From: Lithodes maja
Lineage: Eukaryota; Arthropoda; Malacostraca; Decapoda; Lithodidae
DNA length: 64,000 bases
Direction: 5' to 3'
NCBI GenBank assembly: GCA_037953745.1
Contig: JBAKBP010003121.1
Span: 1-64,000 of the forward strand
Below the pieces are notes generated by a model. The model had not been told where the DNA came from. It was given only the letters and a program-made list of their open reading frames with translations, and searched no databases. How positions within the stretch are numbered: the first letter of the stretch is position 1; each line of letters begins with the position of its first letter. The translations under genes were made by a program, and so were the position numbers. Shown piece after piece: positions 31,443 to 44,819 of the stretch.

Positions 31443-32537
31443 GACTTTGATGGATTTGAAGTCGGTGAGACCGGGGGCATTCTAGGGAAAATTATGCGTG
31501 AGCTGAATGACATTAAAAGGTGGAAGGAGGATATGCAGGAGTGGAAGGTGAGTGTTAGTTCACAGATTGAGGCTATATGTTCAATATGTGGTGCTCAGGC
31601 TGGGGACATCGAGCCTGGACAAGATTTGAGTCGGGCTAGCCTAAAAGAAATTCAAACTCATATGGGGCAACTCCGGGACGAAAATGAAGCTTTAAGATTG
31701 CAACTTGAATAATACAAAGGGCAAACCAAGGAAATGAAAACACATGTGGAGGAGATTAAGGAGAAACACAATAAATGGGTTAATGACGAAGGAGGAAAAG
31801 TGAAGGAAGTGGCAATGAAGGAAATCATGGAGGAACAAAAGAAACAATCAGAACGGGAAAATAAAGATTTAGAATCAGTGGTAGTAAAAGCTATGAGGAG
31901 AAATGAACAGGTCCTGCGTGAAACAATAGATAGAAATAAGTGTATTATTGTATTTGGGGATATAGAGGAGCACATTATTGAGAGGAAAGCTAGGGATAAG
32001 GAAGAAATTAATAAGGTAAAAACATTGATCAAGCATGTCGATGAAGAAGGAAACAACTGGAGAGATGATATTGAAGAAGTTAGGAGAATGGGTAAATATA
32101 GTAAGGGAAACACAAGGCCAATGAGAGTGCAGTTTAGGTCTAGGGTAACAGTGGATGCAATAATGAACGTAACATGGAGACTTAACTTGACCAGCAAGTT
32201 TAAGAAAATTACAATTAGAAAAGACATGAGTATTGAGGATCGAAACATAAGAAAGGAATTGCAAACCGAGGCAAATGTAAAGAATGGAGAAAGGACGAAA
32301 GAAGACGAAAAGAAGTTTTTCTGGAGAGTGTGGGAGGGAAAACTCAAGAAATGGTATATAAAGCGAAGGGACGAAGTAGGGAGGGAAAAGGAGATGGTGC
32401 GGGTGACGGGGGAGAAGGCAGAGAGAGGGGAGGTGGAGATAGAGAGAGAAACAGTCCAAGTGGAGGCAGAGGGAGGGGAGGTGGAAACGGAGCGAGAAAC
32501 AGTCCAGGTGGAGACAAGAGAAGAGGAGACAAGCTAG
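31443..32537 (+). pseudogene. LINE family A ORF1, copy 2, one in-frame stop
   Basis: Open from DFDGFEVGETGGILGKIMRE to LRLQLE, then TAA at 31710-31712, and continues in the same frame with YKGQTKEMKTHVEEI to the stop at 32535. Coiled coil first, then the RRM-like core (RNKCIIVFGDIEEH, VRRMGKYSKG, RPMRVQFRS) and a Glu/Val-rich tail with imperfect 13-residue repeats (REKEMVRVTGEKAERG, ETVQVEAEGGE). Aligns with the copy 1 ORF1 over these blocks. Confidence 0.8.
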
Positions 32538-32618
32538 GAAATAAATTGGGAGGGGTACGTACAAAAAAGAAAGGAACGGGCAGGGACGAGAAAAATAGGG
32601 AAAATACTGGAAACGCTA

Positions 32619-35451
32619 AGTTCATGTATACAAATATTGATGGGTTAATTTCCAAAAAGATTGAGTTTGACGAATATGTAAAGAGAGAGAGGCCCGGGGT
32701 AGTATGTTTGACTGAAACTAAGCTTAACCAGGAGGTAGACACGAATATAATTAGTTGTGCAGGATACAGTACATGGAGAAGAGACAGGTTAGGAAAGCTA
32801 GGAGGAGGAGTGTTGATCATGGTAGATAATAAAATTACTGCTAAAGAATTAAAACTTGGTGATAGCATTGCTGAAGTGGTAGCAGTTGAAATTGAGGATA
32901 ATGATAGGTCAAAATTGGACATTGTATCAGTTTATTTACCTCCTAAGACTAAATCTTGGAGCAACGATGAATATAATGAATTAATTTTGGAAACCTTGCG
33001 TATGTTAGAAATTATTTGTAAAAGGAAAAATAGGCTTATTCTTGCAGGGGACTTTAATTGCGGGGAGGTGGATTGGGAATGTTTGGATGCGGGTTCAAAT
33101 GAAAATACTTGGGGTAGCAAATTTCTTGAACTAACAATGGGGTACCTATTAACACAACACGTTATGGAAAATACAAGATTTAGAGGAGGTGATGAACCAT
33201 CAAGACTCGACTTATTATTCACCAAAGACCCCCAAGAAATAAAGAACCTAACATATTTGAGTCCCATGGGAAAAAGCGATCATGCTGTGATTGAATTTGA
33301 ATTGACAGTGGAATTTCTGGAAGGCAGAGAGGAGGAACATAGGGAATATAGACTAAATTATAGTAAGGCGGATTATGAATCATTACGAGGATACTTTGCA
33401 AATATAGATTGGTCATTTATTGAGCAAAAACAGAATATTCAGGTAAAATACACCATGTTACTAGACATTTACAGGGAGGGGGTAGATAAATATGTACCAA
33501 CATTTAAGGATAGAAAGCTGGTTAAGGAGAAAGAGTGGTTTAACATGCGATGTCACATTGCCCAGAACAAAAAGGACTCTGCATGGAATAAAGTGAGAAG
33601 GAGACACACTGAGGAAAAATGGAATGAGTATAAGAATGCTAGAAACAACTATGTCAAGACTATAAGAGAGGAGAAAAAGAACTTTGAAAAAGATATAGTA
33701 AACAAATGTAATAAAGAACCCAAACTGTTCTATAGTTATATCAACGGCAAAACAAAAATAAAGGACAAAATAACAAAGCTTAGGGTAGAGGGTCAATTAT
33801 ATGAAGACACAGTGGGTATGTGTGAAATTATGAATGATACATTAACATCCGTGTTTGTGGAGGAGGATGACTATGTAGAACCTGTGGTGGAATTGAACGA
33901 GATACAGGGACTAGAGTCGATAGAAGTCAACAAGGATGAACTAAAATCATTGTTGGAAGAATTGGACGTGAGAAAATCTATGGGCCCAGATAACATTGCT
34001 GGATGGGTATTAAGAGAATGTTCTGAACAACTAGTGAGACCTATTTTTAATATTGTTCAACACTCATTAAACAAGGGGGAACTTCCCTTAGAATGGAAAC
34101 AAGCAAATATAACTCCAATATATAAAAATGGAAATAAAGAAGACCCGCTAAATTATCGACCGGTATCCTTAACGAGTGTTATATGCAAGCTTTGTGAAAA
34201 GATTATTAGAAAAAGATGGGTGGGTATGTTGGAGGAGAGGGAAATAATTTCAAGCAAGCAGTTCGGGTTCAGAAAAGGTCATTCGTGTACCACAAATTTG
34301 TTGAGTTACTATGATAGGGTAATTGACATTGTACAAGGGAGGGAGGGGTGGGTGGATTGTATTTACTTAGATTTCAAGAAGGCATTTGATAAGGTGCCTC
34401 ATAAGAGATTGTTGTGGAAGCTCAGGACTGTGGGGCGGGTTGAGGGAGTATTATTAAAGTGGATGGAAAACTATTTAATTGGGAGGGAAATGCGAACAGT
34501 AATAAAAGGAAAGTTCTCCTCGTGGAAAAGGGTAAAAAGCGGAGTGCCTCAAGGATCGGTGTTGGCCCCAATCATGTTTTTGGTTTTCATCAACGACCTT
34601 CAAATGGGAATAGGCTCATATATATCTATGTTTGCTGATGATGCAAAATTAATGAAGCATATTACAAGTAGGAGTAGTTGTGAAGAATTACAGAGAGACC
34701 TAGATAAGTTATATGAGTGGAGTCAAACTTGGAAAATGGAGTTCAACACGAGTAAGTGTCAGGTTCTTGAGATGGGAAAAAGTAAATATAGACCTTCTTG
34801 GGGATATAAAATAGGAGATGAAATAATTAGTAAAGCTGTGAAAGCAAAAGACCTAGGGGTAGTTGTGGCAGACAGCTTGCCACCTGAACAGCATATAAAT
34901 AAAATAACTGGTGAAACCTATGCAGTGTTGACTAACATGAGAATAGCTCTGAATTATTTAGATGAAGAGATGTTAGCAAAAATAATAGGGACAATAATAC
35001 GACCAAGACTGGAGTATGCAGCAGTGGTGTGGTCTCCACACCTTATAAAACATAATAAAAAACTGGAAAGAGTTCAGAGAGTTGCCACTAAGATGATAGC
35101 TAGCCTTAGAGACCTGCCTTATGAGGAAAGATTGGAGAGGCTAAAGCTGCCAACGCTGAGGGAGAGGAGAGAGAGAGAGGTGACATGATCATGATGTTTA
35201 AGTGTGTGAAAGGTTTTGAGAAGATCGACAAGGGAGATTTTGTGGTGAGGGACGAGGGAAGAACCAGGGGTCATGATTGTAAGTTGAGGAAAGTTATATG
35301 TAAGTCTGATGTAAGAAAGTTCAGCTTCCCGTATAGAAGCATTGAGTGTTGGAATAAGTTGGATGGGGAGGTGGTGGGAGCAAGAAATATCCAAACTTTT
35401 AAAGCAAAATTGGATAAATGTAGAGAGAGAGACAGGACAACACGAGCTTAG
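32619..35451 (+). pseudogene. LINE family A ORF2, copy 2, single frameshift in a GA run
   Basis: Endonuclease: MYTNIDGL, LTETKLNQE, GDFNCGEVDW, PSRLDLLFT and GKSDHAVI. RT: NYRPVSLTSVICK, QFGFRKGHSCTTNLL, IYLDFKKAFDKVPHKRLL, KSGVPQGSVLAPIMF and MFADDAKLM. Open from at least 32330 to 35188. The frame is lost in GGAGAGGAGAGAGAGAGAGG (35162-35181), where LRERRERE becomes VT-stop; the original frame resumes with MIMMFKCVKGFEK. Slippage in the GA run is the simple explanation. The rest is continuous, so it is the best family A reference sequence in the window. The start codon is not determined. Confidence 0.88.
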
Positions 35452-35494
35452 GCTCAAATCCTGTATACTACAATTAGGTGAGTACAATTAGGTG

Positions 35495-37390
<1,896 letters not shown>

Positions 37391-37432
<42 letters not shown>
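37391..37432. repeat. (AC)n microsatellite
   Basis: AC array joining the tail of LINE family A copy 3 to the tRNA head of the SINE at 37433. Confidence 0.95.
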
Positions 37433-37433
<1 letters not shown>

Positions 37434-37884
37434 CCCGTAGCCTAGTAGGTAGAGCTCTCGTCTCACACACGAGGGGTCGGGGGTTCAATCCCCGGCCGGG
37501 CGGAGACTAATTGGGCTTGTCTCCTTTCATGTGTTACCCTCAGTTTACCTAGCTGTAAATAGGTACCTGGAATAAGTGGACGACGTTGTGACGTCCCATC
37601 TGGGGTTGGCAAAAATGGTACAAGGCGAGATGGGTATCATATGGTTCACCTAAGCTGATGGCTACCTAAGCCTTCGGGCGAGACGGCACCGTCTATAGTG
37701 AGAATGGTACCATACAGATCCACCCTAAGCCTTCGTTTCCGATGTCGCCAATTGGCTAAAAATACAGACTACACACACATCCACAGCCATTCCAACGATA
37801 CATATAACACCTACACATATAGGAGGCGGGAAATAACGAGCATGCTCACTCCCGCAATACAACTAGAGTAAGTACAACTAGAGT

Positions 37885-37888
<4 letters not shown>
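37433..37888 (+). mobile_element. tRNA-derived SINE with a LINE-type 3' tail
   Basis: The head folds like a tRNA: GCCCG acceptor strand with CGGGC partner, box A TAGCCTAGTAGG (37438-37449), anticodon arm CTCGT-CTCACAC-ACGAG (loop anticodon CAC, Val-like) and box B GGTTCAATCCC (37482-37492). A body of about 320 bp follows. The last 65 bp (AGGAGGCGGGAAATAACGAG, CATGCTCACTCCCGCAA, then ACAACTAGAGTAAGT twice) match the 3' end of the minus-strand LINE fragment at 55003-55433. That is the usual way a SINE recruits a LINE reverse transcriptase. Transcription would be by Pol III. Confidence 0.85.

Positions 37889-37934
<46 letters not shown>
37889..37934. repeat. (AC)n microsatellite at the SINE tail
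   Basis: AC array beginning in the last tail unit (GTAAGTACACAC) of the SINE, as at the family A LINE ends. Confidence 0.95.
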
Positions 37935-37938
<4 letters not shown>

Positions 37939-38300
37939 AGAAACCCATTAAGTAGTCAAAGTTTATTTTATACTTATCTCGAACAACTCTTCCAGCACAA
38001 GTATCAAATTGTTTTTCTTTTTGCATAACCCGTGCAATATGTTTAATGTTACAAATGTTTTTTCGTCGTCAGAGGGTAAAAAAAATACCTTAAACATGTC
38101 CTTCATTAATGGTTTATTATCTGTTTGGTTAACACGAAGATCTGTTTAAGCTTAGGAAACATAGCAACATTTCAAATTCATTGAAACCATCTCGAATAAG
38201 GCTATGACAGCAGTATATATATTTTCCTGTAGCCATTCGATATTTTCCCTAAGCACAGAATGATCCCTGGTAATTAATGGCTGTATCCTCACCACACCAG
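37935..38300. other. intron or intergenic DNA before the unrecognised gene
   Basis: Unique-looking sequence with no ORF or repeat recognised. It ends in the pyrimidine/AC-rich acceptor ATCCTCACCACACCAG (38285-38300). Confidence 0.5.
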
Positions 38301-38420
38301 GTTGCCCCTAACTTCCTGGGTACCCTGATGTCCTCACTGATCAGTCGAGGCAGTGATCCGTCAGACTATAAGAAGATCCTCACAGATCCCTTCAGGTCCA
38401 TTAACCCTCTCGTTCAGCAG
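38301..38420 (+). CDS. unrecognised host gene, penultimate exon
   Basis: A 120-bp exon in phase 0 on both sides: acceptor ...CACACCAG|GTT, donor CAGCAG|GTAAGATC. It encodes VAPNFLGTLMSSLISRGSDP, then SDYKKILTDPFRSINPLVQQ. With the next exon it gives a continuous 104-residue C-terminus. The helical, Leu-rich, acidic composition suggests a soluble alpha-helical protein. I do not recognise the family and assign no function. Upstream exons must lie further left, perhaps beyond the TE block. Confidence 0.68.
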
Positions 38421-38739
38421 GTAAGATCAATTGTATCAAGGTGACACTGTATTCCTTGTATTCATTTTGTCCGAAACATTTGACTAATATTTACAAACTA
38501 GGCGCAGGTTCCATTATATTCAAATAAAATCCTTACCGGGGCATGTTATTGCCATTTTAAATCAGTCACCATCGAGTCCATTCAATGTCGACTAGACAAT
38601 GGACGTCCTCGAAGACCTAGTCGAGCAATGGGCCTCCGGAAGGATTTTGGATGGCCATGGTGGATACTGGACCCATGTGTTATAGTTACTAATTGTCAAT
38701 TTATTTGATTCCAACAAATTGTCTGCAAGTATCGCTCGC

Positions 38740-38742
<3 letters not shown>

Positions 38743-38832
<90 letters not shown>
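38743..38832. repeat. (CT)n microsatellite in the last intron
   Basis: About 45 CT units within the 535-bp intron between 38420 and 38956. As a pyrimidine tract on the sense strand it lies about 120 bp upstream of the acceptor. Confidence 0.95.
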
Positions 38833-38835
<3 letters not shown>

Positions 38836-38955
38836 GCGGGTATGATTGTTCATGCAATAGAAGTTGTTTTATCTCATTGTCATTACATTTTAATTTAAAC
38901 CTATCTTTAAATATAATAAATATCATATAGCCTATTTTATTTCTCCCGCCACCAG

Positions 38956-39150
38956 TTGTACGAATCTCTAGAAGAACTCGTAGAAAACGGAGGCGGCGAA
39001 GATTCCATGGAGGACTACTGGAGATCAGCTTTAAGAGCCGCCTATGCTCACTTGCGAGACGACCCGATCCGAGCCGAGGAGTACCGTCTCATTTATCAGA
39101 ACGAGGAGTACCTGAATGAGCTTGTGCTCGAGTTGATGGCTACTTTCTGA
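38956..39150 (+). CDS. unrecognised host gene, last exon
   Basis: Acceptor TTTATTTCTCCCGCCACCAG (38936-38955), then a 64-codon frame in phase with the previous exon: LYESLEELVENGGGEDSMED, YWRSALRAAYAHLRDDPIRA, EEYRLIYQNEEYLNELVLEL, MATF, TGA at 39148-39150. GC-rich third positions and a clean frame, unlike the surrounding AT-rich DNA, support real coding sequence. Family unknown. No AATAAA signal is obvious in the following 150 bp. Confidence 0.7.
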   Translation: MYESLEELVENGGGEDSMEDYWRSALRAAYAHLRDDPIRAEEYRLIYQNEEYLNELVLELMATF

Positions 39151-40920
39151 TGCTGAATAATATAACAGTTGTATAATGTTGGTGGTTTGTCAGGGATGAA
39201 GGATATATATGTTGAGTAAAGTATGAAATCCATGTTCAGTTCGTTTACAATTGTTTTATTTGTTATATTTATATATATACTGTATATATATACAATATAT
39301 ATATATATATGCCGAGGGAGTGTCTCTGCGGGATGATGCTGGTTAGCCATGGGCTAAGCGACCTATCGGTTGTCTCTGCGGGATGATGGTGTGGTTAGCT
39401 GTGCCACTGCGCCACTTCTGCTGATGTTGCTGCTGTTGGTTGTATAGCTGGGTTATACCAACAGTCGATAGTGAGGCTATACGACTTCTTCTGGTGGTCT
39501 ACTTAGTAGTCTCACCCAAAGCAATTTAATATGTGACCCCGACTTTTTGTATCAGGGGAGATAGGTTGTAATCCCAGTCTACAGAAATAACATACATAAA
39601 TCACTGATGGCAGTAAGAGGCACACTAGGTACCTAATTGACTTACAATAACACTAAGAAAGAACAAATCAGCAATATTGCACAATGGATAACATTGATAA
39701 ATAATGAGAATAAAATAAAAAGTTCTACCCTGAGAATGCAAGTGACACAGGTTGATTTCATTTCTGAACGGGGCAAGATAGCTATAGCAATGATTAAGAA
39801 TGTGTCGAGCGGATGTTGTGGAGGCAATAGTTAAGTCATACAACTTAAATTCTTTAATACAAGAACTAAACTGTCTAGGTATTATGAAATTAGGTTGATG
39901 ATAGCGAAGTTTAAGAATAGGTGTGTTGTGTTAATTCTTCTCAGGGTCTGTCAAATGACTCTGAAAGACGGAGTCAATGTAACTAATGCGTCAGTTCAGA
40001 GGGGGTCCGGCCGGTGTCGTGGGAGGGGAGATCGTCTCGTCTGTACCACGGTTTTCTGGCCGGTGTCGTGGGTAGGGAGATCGTCTCGTCTGTACCACAG
40101 TTTTCTGGGTTGCTCTGTCTGGGCTGCTTTGATGATTGGTAGTAGTGAGGTGGTTGATTGACTCCAACTAGAAGTTGATAGAGCTACTCATACCATTGCC
40201 GAAATACTTAAGCTTAACCCAAAAAGCTACTCATAATAGGGTTTACTTACCTTTTAACCAGAAGAGGTGTAGATGCTTACACCGTTGGCCGATAGGCTCC
40301 GGCCTACCTGAATGAGATGCTCAAGACAGGGGTAAGATAACTGTAGCAACAGGTTGGATGGAGCTACTCACATCTGTGTCGGAATATCAGACTTAACCCG
40401 AATGAGCTACTCAGACCTAACTCATATGGGATACCCAGAGAGTAAACTTGTCACTAACAAAGTCAGCTACTGTCCAAATACTTGCCGAACAAGTAATTTA
40501 ATTTTCCCCTCCTTTTGCTTGATCTCCGGCTCCTGGCTAAACGGTCTCGCTCCTCCTCCTCAAGTAGGTGGTTGTTGTGCCGCTTTCCTGGAGTTCTCAG
40601 AAGCGGCGAAATGAAGGGAACGGGACAGGTGGGCCACCCGGATGATTCCTGAGGGACCTTGGTGGCTTAGTTTGGCCCGCCAGGAGTGTTTCTTTTTGGT
40701 TGAGGGAGTGGAGCTAAGGTCATAGAGGATGGTTTGGGTGGATTTGTCTCCATAGAGGTTGGTATTTGAGGCACGGACTCCTTCATAGATGCTATCATCT
40801 GGGTTTGATTACCCAGATTCGACTGATCACAATACAGTATATATATACACACACCGCTACATACCGAAACCTCTACATCTCGTTTTAGACAATCTCGCGG
40901 TGCAAGAGCCACCACAGTCA
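39151..40920. other. 3' UTR and non-coding DNA with small tandem duplications
   Basis: The first 150 bp are the probable 3' UTR with a TATATA tract. Further on: a direct repeat of GTCTCTGCGGGATGATG (39321, 39371) and a 49-bp tandem duplication at 40010-40108. A repeated context GAGCTACTCA..TTAACCC also occurs (about 40185 and 40365). No ORF is supported. Confidence 0.5.
40010..40108. repeat. tandem duplication, about 49 bp x 2
   Basis: Units GGCCGGTGTCGTGGGAGGGG.AGATCGTCTCGTCTGTACCAC(G/A).GTTTTCTG, differing by about two bases. Confidence 0.8.
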
Positions 40921-41205
40921 GTAGTGGAAATCTGACTTAGTTTATTTTGGCTCTACAAACAACTTTGGTTTTACTGTTCAATGTTGTAGAGGCAGCCGTT
41001 TAGGAGGAATAGTGCATCAAAAGTTCCAGAGACGACAAACGCAGTGAAACAACCTACTTAGCGAGTCTAGTGGAAATCTGCAAGGTTCACTATATTCATT
41101 TTGGCTCTGCAAACAGCTTTGGTCTTAGTATTGAAGGTCGTGGAGGCAGCGGTTTACCGTTTAGGAGTACTGCGTCAAAAGTTCCGGAGACGACAAAATT
41201 CAATG
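40921..41205. repeat. tandem duplication, about 140 bp x 2
   Basis: Both units contain GTGGAAATCTG, ATTTTGGCTCT(A/G)CAAACA, CTTTGGT, GT(A/G)GAGGCAGC, GTTTAGGAG and AAAAGTTCC(A/G)GAGACGACA. The second continues into an ORF (VPETTKFNGKQNTALFLAKL) that hints at a gag-like segment of an LTR element but is too short to assign. Confidence 0.65.
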
Positions 41206-42034
41206 GTAAGCAAAACACAGCCCTCTTCCTAGCGAAATTGAGAAGATATATATATACTCTACAAGACCTCCAAGACTGGCTTCAGTCTTTATCAACCCAG
41301 AGAAGACTAGGTAAGTCATCCATATGTATTTTTCTGTTGCATTAGAAGAGATCCTTTTTTTCTTCAGCTGCTAGGGACACCACAATTGGTACTGGAACGC
41401 AATTTTCTTTTCAGAGCTCCGCTCACCTCACCGGGAAACCATTTTCTCCACCACACATAACCATATAGCTCCACCTCACAAGACCACAATCCCACCCACC
41501 GCTTACCTGACCCAACTGACCTGCTGAACCATGACAGAAAGGGATTAAATTTAAGGCGACCTCCAGGAACAAGGTAAAGGTAATTTTCTTTCTCCTATGA
41601 TGTCACCCGGCGAGAGGAGTGAGAATCGCACCAAATATCAAACGTCAAAATTGTTTGGCAGATTACCTCCTCAGGACTCAAACCTTATTAATTTGTTCAT
41701 AGACGATTTGGAATAACCATCCTACTTGTCCCTGTTCGGAGTCACCCAATTGGGATAGCCCTGCTACCATTCCATGTTCAGTGACACTCACTTAGGAAAG
41801 CTCTGCTGACCAGGTAAATGCCACTAGGTGGGATAGCCCTGCTACTCACCTCAACTCGGAGAACCTTGTTCACAAGTCCAAGTCGGACTTCCCTGCTGCC
41901 GACTGTTGATATCACCCTGTGGACCAACAATAGCGGAAGATGAAAAATAATAACCAAGGCGAAGATACCACCGAGAAACCTATGAATTACCCATTCCCTC
42001 ACTCCCCTGGTCGAGACGAGACTCCTATCCCCTC
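41206..42034. other. no gene recognised; possible decayed LTR-element DNA
   Basis: Repeated phrases such as GGGATAGCCCTGCTAC (about 41750, 41830) and CTCTGCTGACC occur. No long ORF, no primer-binding site and no LTR pair could be identified. Confidence 0.35.
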
Positions 42035-42044
42035 TTTACCTGTC

Positions 42045-42564
42045 TATCTATCTATCTATATGCTCAGGCCCAATCCCCATTTTGGGGGTAGCCGACTCAA
42101 GACAGAGCAAGAACAGGGAAAACACAAAAACAACATAAAACAAAAAATAAACACAGATAAAAAACACAAACTCACACACATCCAGGTCACCCAGGAGAAG
42201 ACCCAGAGACCAGGGTTACCAAGGTCGCTCCAGCACTCCACCGGCCCCTGACCACCCGGAGAGGTTCCGATCTCGGCAGGCAGACATGCAGCGGAGCCAA
42301 AGCCACAAGCCCTCCCACCACACTTCCAGGCACACCCTTCATATTAATCGTCCCCCCGGGCCAGGCGCCTGATGGACTATTATCTAGTCGAACTTGCGCC
42401 CGACCCCTTACTCCAAATGACCACGTGTTCACTCAACTATTCACAAGCATTCTCCATTCACTCCTGTCCACCACCACTTCCCCTGCCTGATCTATAGTCA
42501 TTCCTCTATCATCCAAAGCCTTTCTTACACAGTCTCTCCATCTCAATGGGGGTCTTCCTGGGGG
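42045..42564 (-). mobile_element. RTE-like LINE 3' end, 5'-truncated, TSD TTTACCTGTC
   Basis: Near-identical reverse complement of 18229-18742 (end of ORF, 3' UTR and ATAG tail) of copy R1; an 81-codon 3' UTR reading frame differs at one residue. It is flanked by a 10-bp duplication TTTACCTGTC (42035-42044, 42565-42574). A few bases (GGGG) at the 5' truncation point look untemplated. Near-identity to R1 points to recent activity. Confidence 0.85.
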
Positions 42565-42769
42565 TTTACCTGTCACTGCTGGGAAATCCTTGGGGTGTTT
42601 CAACTAGGATTTGCCATAGTGTTTTATTGTTCCCTTTTTCCGGATTCCCTAATTAATGTCAACGAATACAACAACCCACCAGCTACCCTTGGCACCTGCC
42701 TGATATGTCTATATGATTATATCTAGAATTTCACAGTCGAGTGAGATATATGTATATTTCAGTTTCGTA

Positions 42770-43400
42770 AGATGCCTCATTAGTAGTCTGGACACACGAA
42801 GCTTGAAGCTATTTAAGTTTTAAGATGGGGGAAAGATGGATTGAGGTAGAGAGTTTCATAATCTACTTGTATGGAAGAAAGACTAAGAACATTGGTTCAC
42901 TTTTGGGTTGGTGAGTGGACAGAATAGGGGTGGGATTGTGTTGAAACGTGGGTGCCACCTACTTTCCGTGAGGGAGAAGTTAAACAGTGAGAAAGCTACG
43001 AATATCACTGATTATTGCAATAGTGGTAGAATAGAGAGAGAGAGATATGCAACATTGCGGCGTTTCAAGAGAGATTGTAGAGAATTAGTAAGAGATGAGT
43101 TTATGAAACAAAGTGCTTTTAATTCTACCGTTTCGAGAAGTGCGGTATAGGTGGAACCTCCCCACCCATGCGAACATTACTCGATACATGGGCGTACTGT
43201 ACGCCTGTACAGAGCAAGAAACTGTGTCGCTGTGAAGAACCCACAAAGACAGTTGACCACACCTAACTTCTGGAAAGTTTTTTTAACAATGAGTGGTGAT
43301 TTGATCTTTCTAAGAAAAGTCAGAGGGAAAAAAAAGACACCAACAATGTTGAGAGAAAACGAAGGGTTGATTTGTGTGTACAATAAATCGTTTAGTAGAA
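42770..43400 (-). mobile_element. decayed LINE fragment (family E2, minus strand)
   Basis: Alignable with 60465-61080 over CACTGATTATTG, GAGAGATTGTAGAGA, TTTCGAGAAGTGCGGTA and ACTCGATACATGGGC. On the minus strand it reads FLALYRRTVRPCIE, the thumb region of a CR1/Jockey-group RT, with frameshifts beyond. Neither end is defined. Confidence 0.6.
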
Positions 43401-44819
43401 ACTGGATTTAATTGATATGACTTGCATAATTAAATAAGGCTAAACAAGATGTTATTTGACTGATTAATGGTTTACGATTTCTAGATTGAGCTCTGCTTGC
43501 TATATAATAACCCTCGGCTCATTTTAAGCACTGAATGATCGAGTTTCTTTTTCCAGCAATGATCCACCTTCTTGCATAAGAACATTCTCATTAATTATGG
43601 TAACCTCTTAAGTTAATACTCAACATTGGACTCTTCCTCTGCACTGGGACCCTCCTCATAAATAGAGACTGTTATGCTGGATTCGACCTCAAGCAAACAC
43701 CACAGAATGCATATCAACAATCACAATAGCACTCACCAAACACATAACAAACAAAAATACACTATTGGGCCAGCCAAGACGTTCTACTTGACAGAGCGTA
43801 TACTCAAAGAAGACAAACCTCACCTTCCAGAAGCTAGACTATCTGGAACCCCACCCATTTGTACCTACACCCCTACCCAAGATCTCACCTTTACCTGATA
43901 GCTCAGAACTAAAATGGTCTAAGGTCCATCAGAGACAGGTAACCAACCAGGACCTTCTTAACCAAACACAGCAGACCAACAAGAAGAACAAGAATCGGCT
44001 ACAGGTGAAGATGAAGAGAATGTTCGTTAGCTTACCTGCTCCCTTGTGTAATTCCTTGCCTCACAAGGAAAGGGATTTAAGTCTGCCTGATTCTCCGCCT
44101 GCACACTCGGTCACTCGCTTAGTCCACCTAACAATGTTCCGATTAGTCCGCCTCCCAGAAGAACATTTAGTCCACCTAATGTTCCCCCAGCACACTCATT
44201 TAGTTAGCCTAGTGAGGATCTGAGTTGATTTAGTTAGCCTAGTGAGGATCTGAGTTGTTCGCCTCTCAAAAGAATGTTTAGTCCGCCTAATGTTCCACCT
44301 GCACACTCGGTCATAACACTTGGATCTGTCAAGGCACTAGTTACTCTGACTACCAGTAGGCCTACAATGCCTAAAATACTTGGCGTTTCACCGGAGAAGG
44401 CACTCCAACGCGACTATGACCAGAGATGCAACCCTAATAGAACCACAAAGTCTCTGGCAGGGGAGATATTAGGGGCTGGGCGTATTAGATACCAAGGGTA
44501 CCGGCAATAGGCCTACTGGTAGTGGTGGGCCAGGTTGGTTGGTGGCAATCATTGCAATACTGCATTGTAGCAACCTGGCATTCCGACATTTTACTTCCCT
44601 TGCTATTAACCTCTTCTTTACCGGGGACATCTTTTAGCTTCATTCTGACTACTATTAGACGATTTGATTCAGCTTAATAATTAACAGTAATTAACAGGCT
44701 TGGAACCATCTCCTTTTTACTAACACAGCTCCCGTTTTAAACTGCCCCAAATCATCTAAATGTAGGTAGAATAGGCCTACAATGGAAAAGACATCCCCGG
44801 TACAGAAGGGGTTAATATA
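43401..44819. other. no gene recognised; short tandem repeats
   Basis: Contains a perfect 30-bp tandem duplication (ATTTAGTTAGCCTAGTGAGG...GAGTTG, 44200-44259) and repeated TTAGTCC(A/G)CCTAATGTTCC and CTGCACACTCGGTCA phrases. TAGGCCTA words at 44363, 44507 and 44774. No family assignment. Confidence 0.4.

Noticed and set aside
37433..37503. Functional tRNA-Val gene
   Set aside because: The cloverleaf is imperfect and continues into a SINE body with a LINE tail; the same logic applies to the heads at 24425 and 58234.
41070..41345. Gag-like ORF of an LTR retrotransposon
   Set aside because: Only about 30 residues look suggestive, and no LTR, primer site or pol sequence supports it.
43196..43202. 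TACTGTA in the family E2 LINE counted as a footprint
   Set aside because: It falls within a conserved codon context (LYRRTVRP on the minus strand), so it is native; likewise TACTGTA near 51565 and TACAGTA near 51192 in copy R2, and TACTGTA at 63791 in the TTLL4-like exon.
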